Of a DNA stretch of 6,360 bases, positions 1 through 5,020 are shown in pieces. Positions within the stretch are counted from its first letter, which is position 1, and each line of letters starts with the position of its first letter. Location of the stretch: assembly GCA_018608735.1 (NCBI GenBank), contig JABAYZ010000192.1, positions 1 to 6,360 on the forward strand. The letters run 5' to 3'. The notes beneath the pieces are model-generated. The model had not been told where the DNA came from and ran no database searches. It was given only the letters and a program-made list of their open reading frames with translations. Made by a program: the position numbers and the translations under genes. The DNA comes from Flavobacteriaceae bacterium (GTDB lineage: Bacteria > Bacteroidota > Bacteroidia > Flavobacteriales > Flavobacteriaceae).

Positions 1-237
1 AAGCTGGACACACGGCTTAAAGGTGGCGCGGTTAAAGCCAAGAAACAGCCAAAGTCGCGTATTGGTAAAGCCATTGCAGCTCCGCCCGTCCAAAAGCCAA
101 ATGCGGCAAAACCACAACAGGCTGCGCCAGACGCTGCAGGTGGCGGAATGCCATCAGCTGTGTCTACTGTAACATCACAGGCGAACTATGACAGGCTCAA
201 GCGGCAGGTTGCGCAGGGGCCCATATCCAGCAGTTGA
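1..237 (+). CDS. 3' end of an unidentified gene (78 C-terminal residues)
   Basis: The frame is open from the first base of the window and ends at TGA 235-237, so only the last 78 residues are seen. They are low-complexity, rich in Lys, Ala, Pro, Gln and Gly: a basic segment (KAKKQPKSRIGKA) is followed by a Pro/Gln/Ala linker (about residues 27-46), a GGG turn and a short charged helix-like end (NYDRLKRQVAQG). Such disordered tails occur in phage structural or scaffolding proteins and in plasmid or ICE partition and transfer proteins. No diagnostic motif allows a choice, so no function is assigned. Base composition is clearly more G+C-rich than the genes from 736 onward, which suggests that this is the native flank or the older part of the region. 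The coding status is fairly secure because 78 codons are open in a G+C-rich stretch. The identity is unknown. Confidence 0.6.
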   Translation, partial: KLDTRLKGGAVKAKKQPKSRIGKAIAAPPVQKPNAAKPQQAAPDAAGGGMPSAVSTVTSQANYDRLKRQVAQGPISSS

Positions 238-249
238 GCATTGTGGCGT

Positions 250-277
250 CATACAGCGTCTGTGCGCAGGCTGTATG
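250..277 (+). repeat. 8-bp perfect inverted repeat (hairpin) just after the first gene
   Basis: CATACAGC (250-257) is the exact reverse complement of GCTGTATG (270-277). The 12-base loop can close further through CTG/CAG after a 2-base bulge. It lies 12 bases after the stop codon at 237, where a transcription terminator would be expected. There is no T run after the stem (GCCCAGTG follows), so a standard intrinsic terminator is not supported. It could instead be a processing or RNA-stability stem, or one arm of a larger structured region together with the next hairpin. Confidence 0.4.
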
Positions 278-301
278 GCCCAGTGCACGTCGCTCTGCAG
301 T

Positions 302-338
302 CAGTGTAGCGAGCAACGGGAGTTGCTAAGTTACGCTG
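302..338 (+). repeat. Two-tier hairpin with a GGGA tetraloop
   Basis: The outer arms CAGTGTAGC (302-310) and GTTACGCTG (330-338) pair over 9 positions, including two G-U pairs. A small 1x2 internal loop separates them from a perfect 6-bp stem, AGCAAC (312-317) with GTTGCT (322-327), capped by GGGA, a GNRA-type tetraloop. The stem is followed by TGTTTTGG, which is only weakly U-rich. It may be a degenerate terminator for the gene ending at 237 or part of a structured RNA or recombination site. No coding explanation fits this stretch. The pairing is seen directly; the function is unknown. Confidence 0.4.
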
Positions 339-461
339 TGTTTTGGGGTGGAACCGTGCAGATTGCCACAAACCAATGCTAGTAGATGTTCATTGCTCAA
401 ACTGCTGGAAGGCATAGTAAAAATGGCCTATGCTTCTCATGAAAGTAAGTGGGCTGTGAGC

Positions 462-617
462 ATGAACGCTATTGAAATTGAAGAACAAGTATCTGCACTT
501 ACAGAGCTGCCATTCGACCCTGACGAATTTTCTTATGCTTTCCTCGCAGCCTTTGGAAACAAATCGACGACAATCAAGCGGTTGCGCGCAGGCGCGTCAT
601 ACAAGTCTACCAATTAG
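462..617 (+). pseudogene. Remnant of an MmeI-like class I DNA methyltransferase N-terminus
   Basis: From ATG 462 the frame encodes 51 residues and stops at TAG 615-617. The stretch LPFDPDEFSYAFLAAFGNK followed by TTIKRLRAGAS matches, from memory of the family, the extreme N-terminus of large MmeI-like class I SAM-dependent DNA methyltransferases. These are normally around 900 residues or more and continue after this point with an Asn-Lys-Ser-Asp type sequence. Here the family-like sequence breaks off after Lys-Ser near base 610, and no other frame resumes it. The SAM-binding and catalytic (NPPY-type) motifs are therefore all missing, and the piece cannot be an active enzyme. The frame is also open upstream to a GTG at 348, but those residues do not look family-like. 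The simplest reading is that a restriction-modification or BREX-like methyltransferase once stood here and was cut by insertion or deletion at about 605-615. Confidence 0.55.
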
Positions 618-722
618 CTTCTCCATCTTAGGTGCTGATTACAATGTTTGTGCCTTGAGGGTTTAATTTAGTGCCGTTTTGAGTATTATCTTTGAAGCTG
701 ATAATTCAACGAGCAGTCAAAT

Positions 723-726
723 AGGA
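723..726 (+). promoter_or_regulatory. Ribosome binding site deciding the start of the RelA/SpoT gene
   Basis: AGGA lies 9 bases before ATG 736. The in-frame alternative TTG at 679 has no properly spaced purine-rich site: the nearest, GAGG at 657-660, is 18 bases away. This favours ATG 736. A TATTAT at 684-689 could be a -10 element for this gene and would place TTG 679 upstream of the transcript start, but no convincing -35 is seen. Confidence 0.55.
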
Positions 727-735
727 TTTTTGAAT

Positions 736-1827
736 ATGTCTGAAGAGCAAATCGATCAAATTGTTCAGTTTTACAAAACTAATACTATTTTTAGACTACA
801 AAAAATTATCCCAATAATTACTGAGCGCCTGGAGGCTGAGCTTGAGAAGCATGGTATTCCCGCTCGCGTAGCAGCACGAGTTAAAAAGCCAGCGAGCCTA
901 CGGGGTAAACTTTTAAAATGGGCGAAGCCTGATTCAGGGAAGACAGAGCGGCTAAGCTCTCCGGAAGCTACGCTCCTTGAACTTAGTGATCTGGCTGCTG
1001 TTCGCGTTATGACTTATACTGAAAGTGATCGGTCTAAGGTTTATAATCTGGCCACAAAAATATTCAAAAGTCCTGATAATTTAAAAAATTTCGGAACCGA
1101 AATCTTAGAAAATTCCCCACGCATAAGACAGAATGACAAAAATCATTATCGAGCTACACACATGCAAATATGTTTGCGTGAAGAGGACCTTAGCAAAGAT
1201 GATGCAGAAACTTTGATAGATTCTTGCGAACTTCAAATTACCAGCATGCTGGCGCATGTTTGGAACGAGATCGAACACGATACTATCTATAAAGAAAAGT
1301 CTGGAAAATTATCTTCCGATGAGAAAAGAGCTATTCATTCGTTGGGTCTTTTGACCCAGAGCGGTGATCACATTATCCAAAGTCTTCTTGCCTCTCGAAA
1401 CATCAGGGAAGAGAAAGAAAAACGTGACAGTCAAATACAGAACGAGAGGTTTTGTGACAAAGATGAATTGTCATCGTTTATGTTGAACCATTTTGGGGAA
1501 AAAATCGGGCCCGTAAAAATGGATTTTAGTGTCGGTGCCGAAGATTTATTAGCAGGACTTCATTCAGTAGATTGGGATCATCCAAATGATATCATGACGC
1601 GTTTCACACCGAAAATCTTACTTGAAACCAGAAAAATATCAAAACGCATTATTGCAGCTCAAACAAAAGCTAATCGAACTAAATCACTTTATCGGCCTGG
1701 CACCTGTGACCTTTTCTTTGTGTCTCTTTGTGCTATCGATCTCTCTATAGCAGAAGCGGCCGTTGAGGACTTGAGTGGTAACAGTAGGGCGTCTGTTTTG
1801 CTGAAGGCCTTTAAACAACTAACGTAG
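736..1827 (+). CDS. RelA/SpoT-type (p)ppNpp synthetase-domain protein, candidate toxic small alarmone synthetase
   Basis: The 363-residue product carries the RelA/SpoT nucleotidyltransferase (synthetase) fold. In order: R48-V-K-KPAS54-x3-K58 (ATP-binding basic motif), D85-LAAVR90 (metal-binding Asp), Y138-RATH142 (guanine-stacking G-loop Tyr) and E165-L-Q (second catalytic acid), then H174-VWNEIEH181-x3-Y185. There is no HD hydrolase domain before it and no TGS or ACT regulatory domain after it, so it is a stand-alone synthetase. Known relatives transfer pyrophosphate from ATP to GDP/GTP, and some toxic members to adenosine nucleotides or the tRNA CCA end. Several usual positions differ: the Gly before the G-loop Tyr is His137, the Arg-Thr after E-x-Q-x is Thr-Ser (169-170), and Gly in D-x-x-G-x-R is Ala88. 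Substrate choice may therefore differ. Residues about 190-220 follow the usual extension of long single-domain members. Residues about 235-363 are unrecognised and may be a regulatory, sensor or antitoxin-like domain. The next gene starts 29 bases downstream. Confidence 0.85.
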   Translation: MSEEQIDQIVQFYKTNTIFRLQKIIPIITERLEAELEKHGIPARVAARVKKPASLRGKLLKWAKPDSGKTERLSSPEATLLELSDLAAVRVMTYTESDRSKVYNLATKIFKSPDNLKNFGTEILENSPRIRQNDKNHYRATHMQICLREEDLSKDDAETLIDSCELQITSMLAHVWNEIEHDTIYKEKSGKLSSDEKRAIHSLGLLTQSGDHIIQSLLASRNIREEKEKRDSQIQNERFCDKDELSSFMLNHFGEKIGPVKMDFSVGAEDLLAGLHSVDWDHPNDIMTRFTPKILLETRKISKRIIAAQTKANRTKSLYRPGTCDLFFVSLCAIDLSIAEAAVEDLSGNSRASVLLKAFKQLT

Positions 1828-1856
1828 GTTTACGACCTTGTGTGGGATGACATCTG

Positions 1857-2339
1857 ATGCAGAAGATAATTACACCTTTGCAGATAGCTGACTATAAATC
1901 TAATTGGTTTCCTGGGCATAGTGTTCAGGTAGATATGGATAGTGACGGATGGGGTAAGGATTTTTGTAAAACGCATTTTGAACAACACGCGTGGTCTTTT
2001 TCTAAACATACTGAGCCAGACGATAGTCACACATTCTATTTCGAAGACAAGTTTGCTGCAGAAAAATTTACTGCTCAATATAATCAACGGAATCCTCGCT
2101 TTCATTCCGTTGATGAACCTCTGTATACAGACGAAGAGTTACAGGAGCAGATTGCGCTTTTTGAACACAAAATTGTTGATATTTCTGCTTTGATTGAAAA
2201 ACACAAAGCCAATGATGAATTAAAAACTGCAGAAGCATGTGAAAAAATCAAACAAGTTTATGAGAATGAGCTGCATTATGTTCTGACGGGTGAGAGAGTT
2301 AAATTGCCTTGGGAAGACGACCTTTTTGCTGATGATTAA
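1857..2339 (+). CDS. Unrecognised acidic 160-residue protein paired with the RelA/SpoT-type gene
   Basis: The frame starts at ATG 1857, 29 bases after the stop of the synthetase gene on the same strand, so the two are probably cotranscribed. The ribosome site is weak (GGGATG at 1844-1849, 7 bases before the ATG). Two halves are visible. Residues 1-80 are rich in aromatic residues, His and Asp (WFPGHSVQVDMDSDGWGKDF, later DDSHTFYFEDKFAAEKF), which looks like a compact alpha/beta domain of the kind seen in small phage and mobile-element proteins. Residues about 90-140 are predicted helical and coiled-coil-like (EELQEQIALFEHKI). The C-terminus is strongly acidic (WEDDLFADD). No signal peptide, membrane segment or catalytic motif is seen. 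An acidic, partly helical partner beside a toxic synthetase would fit an antitoxin, but that is inference from position and charge only. It could equally be an unrelated small cargo protein. Confidence 0.75.
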   Translation: MQKIITPLQIADYKSNWFPGHSVQVDMDSDGWGKDFCKTHFEQHAWSFSKHTEPDDSHTFYFEDKFAAEKFTAQYNQRNPRFHSVDEPLYTDEELQEQIALFEHKIVDISALIEKHKANDELKTAEACEKIKQVYENELHYVLTGERVKLPWEDDLFADD

Positions 2340-2366
2340 TCAAAAAGTTAAGTATGAAAGATCGTT

Positions 2367-2419
2367 TAGTAGTATTTGGATATGATTGGTGAGTAAAAAT
2401 CGTCAAAATAAGACTACTA
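2367..2419. repeat. Imperfect inverted repeat between the convergent genes
   Basis: TAGTAGT (2367-2373) is complementary to ACTACTA (2413-2419), with two further pairs inside. A second imperfect pairing lies nearby: GGTGAGTAAAAATCG near 2388-2402 against ATCGAAAATCACTCCACC near 2438-2455. The block sits in the 130-base gap between a plus-strand gene ending at 2339 and a minus-strand gene ending at 2470, where transcription must stop from both sides. No classic G+C-rich stem followed by a T run is present, so calling it a bidirectional terminator would be only a guess. Confidence 0.2.
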
Positions 2420-2469
2420 CTTCATTGGAATTAATGATCGAAAATCACTCCACCATCTAAAAACCAGTG

Positions 2470-4437
2470 CTACATTCGTTTTAATTTGTCTATCCAAGCC
2501 TCGACTATCATGACCATCGCTAAAGTATCTAGTTCACAGTATTTTAGCAAAGCCCTCTTCAATTCTTCACGCTCATAATCAGACATGACTTCAAACTGCA
2601 TTCGAGCATAGGCCATCAACGCAGCACCGCCGTTTTTTAATTCGTTATCTTGTGAAAGTAATACAACCTGTTGCTCGAGGTGCTCTTCAAATAGTTTTGG
2701 TAGCAGTCCGTATGGGTCTGAAACAAAACCGTCGTCAGAACGTTTTATCCAAGTCTGATGCTTGAAATTCTTACTAGGTATGCCTTTCGCACTACCGTAT
2801 ATTGGCTTGCTGTACTTGGATTGTAAAAAATCAGAACGATTTAATATGCTCGGCAATACATATTTGATTGAATTAGACCCATTGGTACGAGGGTCAAAAT
2901 AAAACTTTTTAACCACTTCTAGTAAGTCGATCATTGCTCTTTCACCCAGCCAAACGTCTTCCGATTTTTTTGGTGATTGAGTAATGGATTTAATGAATGC
3001 GGTTAAATCTTTCGCATCGTGAGGCGGCTTAGCATCGGTTTGAAGCTGCTTGATTATAAGATTAAGGTAAGTATTTTCATGATTTGAATACTTAAATATT
3101 GATCCATCATCCTGTGATAATTCTTCTTTAAGAGCTCTCACAAAATCATAGTTAGGAAAATATCCTGGCTCCACATTCAGGAACTCGCCAGCATGTCTTA
3201 CTGTGCCATCTCTATCCAAGGTGTGATGTGAAAATTGGAATGCAATTCCCTCATATGGCGCGCGATTAGCCCCAAATGGAATGGCAACCATAGTTGTTTC
3301 GAAGTCAATAAAATGCAGTGGGTATACCCAGTTATCCACTTCTTGCTTAAGCCCATTAAGATCTAAATATTCGGTGTCATCATTATCTTTTGCTTTCTGA
3401 ACTTGAAGCCACTGTCTTTCAGAATTGGATAAACCGTAAGCTGCTGAAGAAACATTTATGTCTTCTTCAGTAAGATCGCTTAAGCTTATAATTCCTTCAT
3501 CAATAAATTTTTGTTTTCCCCTGAAATTCCATAAATCAAAAACAGTTGGTTTTTCAAAAATTGACGGATCCACACCGAGTATTCTAGTGAAACATTCTGA
3601 GCGGCCATCTTGTTTGCCGATCAATTTATCATCCTTAGTGCACACAAATTCACATTGACCACAATGTGTACCCAGTTGGGATTGGATTAGTTGTCCATGC
3701 TCACATGCAGATGAGAACCTTCGAACCATCTGATCAAAAGTTTCCTCAACTCTTAGACCGTGGTCAGTTGATGTGAAAATGCCGGTACAAATATTATCTA
3801 CATTTACCGAAGTTAAAATTTTTGGGCTTAAGTGAACTTTGAGTATATCACCTTCTACTTGAACTTGTTTTCGTCCATTTATCTCATGTACCCTAAATTT
3901 TTGGTTTAAACCTGATGCAGCTATCCGTTTGGATTTATCGGCCAGCATCAAGTTAGCTGCGATCGAGTGGCCTGGGAGAGCACGTGAACAAACCCACTTT
4001 TGGAAGGCAACATCATATAGATACTTCTTCCAAATCGAGTTCGGCGCTCCATCTCTTTTTAAAAATTGTGAAGGTTGGTTGCCATCAACTGATTTAGCTT
4101 TGACTTCATGAATTTTAATCAGATGGCCTTTTTTTTCCAGAACATCGATGCGAATAAAGCAATTTTCATATTTTATTGCAGCTTCAAATATAGTGACGTT
4201 TTCGTTTTTAAGAAGTTCACTAGTCTGGTTCACCGCTTTTGTGGCGTCTAACGTTACAATATTAACGCCGTCTGGAAAATACTGTTTAGCCAACTCTCCA
4301 ACTTGAAACCCACCTTCTGCTAGTGCTGCCAGGAAGGTGTCTTCTACTGATTGATTGGCATAATTTTTATCTGCCATGTAAAATAATTTGGTCGGACAGG
4401 TTAGGGCTGTTATAAACCTACTTTTCGTTAGCCGCAT
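2470..4437 (-). CDS. DUF2779 protein: Cas4/RecB-like nuclease fused to a DEDD-type exonuclease
   Basis: The 655-residue product has the full DUF2779 architecture. N-terminal half: a PD-(D/E)XK nuclease of the Cas4/RecB type with E85, D98 (IRID98), E111-V-K113 and a Y141-x4-Q146 motif. Cys14 plus C259-x2-C262 and C282 (with an extra Cys266) have the one-plus-three spacing of the Cas4/AddB [4Fe-4S] clamp. Residues about 375-655 are the DUF2779 domain, a DnaQ-like exonuclease with D378-F-E380, an N452-H-E454 motif, D504 and Y633-C-x2-D637. All key residues of both centres are present, so it is probably active on DNA or RNA ends in the cytoplasm. The biological role of the family is poorly known; members are common in accessory and defence regions. 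The start is ATG 4437, preceded by GGAAGGG (4445-4451, minus) at 7 bases. It is monocistronic and points toward the RelA/SpoT pair. Length and conserved start (MRLTKSRFI...C) match a complete gene. Confidence 0.88.
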   Translation of the reverse strand: MRLTKSRFITALTCPTKLFYMADKNYANQSVEDTFLAALAEGGFQVGELAKQYFPDGVNIVTLDATKAVNQTSELLKNENVTIFEAAIKYENCFIRIDVLEKKGHLIKIHEVKAKSVDGNQPSQFLKRDGAPNSIWKKYLYDVAFQKWVCSRALPGHSIAANLMLADKSKRIAASGLNQKFRVHEINGRKQVQVEGDILKVHLSPKILTSVNVDNICTGIFTSTDHGLRVEETFDQMVRRFSSACEHGQLIQSQLGTHCGQCEFVCTKDDKLIGKQDGRSECFTRILGVDPSIFEKPTVFDLWNFRGKQKFIDEGIISLSDLTEEDINVSSAAYGLSNSERQWLQVQKAKDNDDTEYLDLNGLKQEVDNWVYPLHFIDFETTMVAIPFGANRAPYEGIAFQFSHHTLDRDGTVRHAGEFLNVEPGYFPNYDFVRALKEELSQDDGSIFKYSNHENTYLNLIIKQLQTDAKPPHDAKDLTAFIKSITQSPKKSEDVWLGERAMIDLLEVVKKFYFDPRTNGSNSIKYVLPSILNRSDFLQSKYSKPIYGSAKGIPSKNFKHQTWIKRSDDGFVSDPYGLLPKLFEEHLEQQVVLLSQDNELKNGGAALMAYARMQFEVMSDYEREELKRALLKYCELDTLAMVMIVEAWIDKLKRM

Positions 4438-4444
4438 GTTTACA

Positions 4445-4451
4445 CCCTTCC
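4445..4451 (-). promoter_or_regulatory. Strong ribosome binding site of the DUF2779 gene
   Basis: On the minus strand GGAAGGG is followed by 7 bases and then ATG 4437. This fixes the start, which agrees with the family-typical MRLTKSRF opening. Confidence 0.55.
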
Positions 4452-4472
4452 GCTTTGGTTTAAAAATCCCTC

Positions 4473-4478
4473 ATTATA
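4473..4478 (-). promoter_or_regulatory. Perfect -10 hexamer upstream of the DUF2779 gene
   Basis: The minus strand reads TATAAT, a perfect sigma70 -10, with the expected start of transcription near 4466, about 28 bases before ATG 4437. No good -35 hexamer lies at 16-18 bases (CCACGT-like sequence there), so the promoter may need an activator or be weak. An inverted repeat overlaps its upstream edge (4478-4492). Confidence 0.4.
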
Positions 4479-4492
4479 ATCGACATTCGATT
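4478..4492. promoter_or_regulatory. Perfect 6-3-6 inverted repeat overlapping the DUF2779 promoter
   Basis: AATCGA (4478-4483), CAT, TCGATT (4487-4492) is a perfect 6-bp dyad with a 3-base centre. It abuts the -10 hexamer within the spacer of the minus-strand promoter, a usual position for a repressor site. It does not resemble the GTAAYACGT half-sites in front of the ribbon-helix-helix gene, so any binding protein would be a different one. It may be chance in AT-rich DNA. Confidence 0.3.
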
Positions 4493-4584
4493 GCACGTGG
4501 GTAGCAAGACCTATGACTGTGTTAAAAGGTGAATTAGTAGAGGTATATTGAACCCTAAGAAATTCTAATTCTTTATTTGTCGCG

Positions 4585-4848
4585 TTAATGGTTCTTTAAC
4601 AACTGAGACACAGTTTCTTCTAAATGAGCGACACGCTCTGATAAAGTCGGTCTTCGCCGATCATCCGGGTGGTCATTTCGACTGCCAGCAGGAAGTGAGT
4701 CAGTCCAGTACCCGGTTTCCTTGAGATAAGCTTCGACTGCCCCTGCAATAACTCCGTTACGGCTCTCATTGGGGTTGGCTGCTAAGTAATGTTCGAGGGC
4801 ATCCATGCGCCTAGCACCTAGCCTAATAGAAATAGGTTTGTCAGTCAT
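4585..4848 (-). CDS. Small ribbon-helix-helix DNA-binding protein, probable autoregulator
   Basis: The 87-residue product begins with KPISIRL (residues 4-10), which fits the ribbon strand of the ribbon-helix-helix (CopG/Arc/MetJ-like) fold. It continues with helix A (about 12-25) and helix B (about 29-44, ESRNGVIAGAVEAYLKE). A polar linker rich in Asp, Arg and Pro (about 50-67) leads to a heptad-like C-terminal helix (LSERVAHLEETVSQLL, 69-84) that could mediate oligomerisation. Proteins of this type bind short palindromes as dimers in the cytoplasm and often repress their own operon. The start ATG 4848 has AGGAG (4858-4862, minus) at 9 bases. It is divergent from the metallophosphoesterase gene, and the shared spacer holds a 21-base quasi-palindrome, which makes it the likely regulator of both. 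No toxin gene sits immediately downstream, so an antitoxin role is not supported by layout. Confidence 0.7.
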   Translation of the reverse strand: MTDKPISIRLGARRMDALEHYLAANPNESRNGVIAGAVEAYLKETGYWTDSLPAGSRNDHPDDRRRPTLSERVAHLEETVSQLLKNH

Positions 4849-4873
4849 CTTACTTCACTCCTGTTTGCCAGGT

Positions 4874-4903
4874 ATAATACGTAATCAGAAAAAAGTAACA
4901 CAA
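4874..4903 (-). promoter_or_regulatory. Putative sigma70 promoter of the ribbon-helix-helix gene
   Basis: On the minus strand, -35 TTGTGT (4898-4903) and -10 TATTAT (4874-4879) are separated by 18 bases. Transcription would start near 4867, about 19 bases before ATG 4848, leaving just enough leader for the AGGAG site. A TAATACGT half-site (4875-4882) overlaps the -10 and a GTAACAC half-site (4895-4901) overlaps the -35, which fits repression by the encoded protein. Confidence 0.4.
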
Positions 4904-4905
4904 AT

Positions 4906-4934
4906 TTGTTGTAATACGTCTTACGTGTTACTAT
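4906..4934 (+). promoter_or_regulatory. Putative promoter of the metallophosphoesterase gene
   Basis: TTGTTG (4906-4911) and TACTAT (4929-4934) are separated by 17 bases. Both are partial matches to -35 and -10. The 21-base quasi-palindrome fills exactly the space between and touches both hexamers, so a bound regulator would block polymerase. Predicted transcription start is near 4941, giving an 80-base leader before ATG 5021. Confidence 0.35.
4911..4931. promoter_or_regulatory. 21-base quasi-palindromic operator in the divergent spacer
   Basis: GTAATACGT, CTT, ACGTGTTAC is an inverted repeat whose 9-base arms match at 8 positions. Related half-sites lie nearby: TAATACGT (4875-4882, also containing the palindrome TACGTA) and GTAACAC (4895-4901, 16 bases upstream of the dyad). 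The consensus half-site is GTAAYACGT. The arrangement of several half-sites over two divergent promoters is typical for cooperative binding by a ribbon-helix-helix repressor, here most simply the product of the adjacent minus-strand gene. The repeat is seen directly; the binding partner is inferred. Confidence 0.5.
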
Positions 4935-5020
4935 ATGTAAGTTGAAGCAGAAGAATGAGTCGCAAAATAACTGAGAAGCCAAAATTTTATCATTTTGCGA
5001 ACGTGTCAGAAGGAAACAAA

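Noticed and set aside
250..338. Integron attC site
   Set aside because: Hairpins are present, but there are no RYYYAAC and GTTRRRY core boxes in the right order.
188..382. 64-codon open frame, Cys-rich, overlapping the end of the first gene
   Set aside because: It starts inside the first gene without a ribosome site and runs through both hairpins. The Cys-rich product looks like translation of structured non-coding DNA.
679..735. TTG-initiated 19-residue N-terminal extension of the RelA/SpoT protein
   Set aside because: No properly spaced ribosome site at TTG 679, whereas ATG 736 has AGGA at 9 bases.
736..1827. Bifunctional SpoT/Rel enzyme with ppGpp hydrolase activity
   Set aside because: No HD-type hydrolase motif occurs, and the synthetase motifs begin within 50 residues of the start.
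1830..2105. Minus-strand open frame of 91 codons opposite the 160-residue gene
   Set aside because: It lies antisense to a gene with better spacing and composition, and the product has no recognisable features.
2340..2469. Bidirectional intrinsic terminator between the convergent genes
   Set aside because: Only weak AT-rich pairings with long loops and no T run, so it is listed only as an inverted repeat.
4585..4848. Classic antitoxin of a two-gene toxin-antitoxin operon
   Set aside because: No small toxin-like gene adjoins it on the same strand. The gene stands alone and faces the phosphoesterase divergently.
4955..5020. Longer N-terminus of the metallophosphoesterase from ATG 4955
   Set aside because: The conserved family start and the good AGAAGGA site are at ATG 5021. 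The extra residues show no signal peptide or domain.
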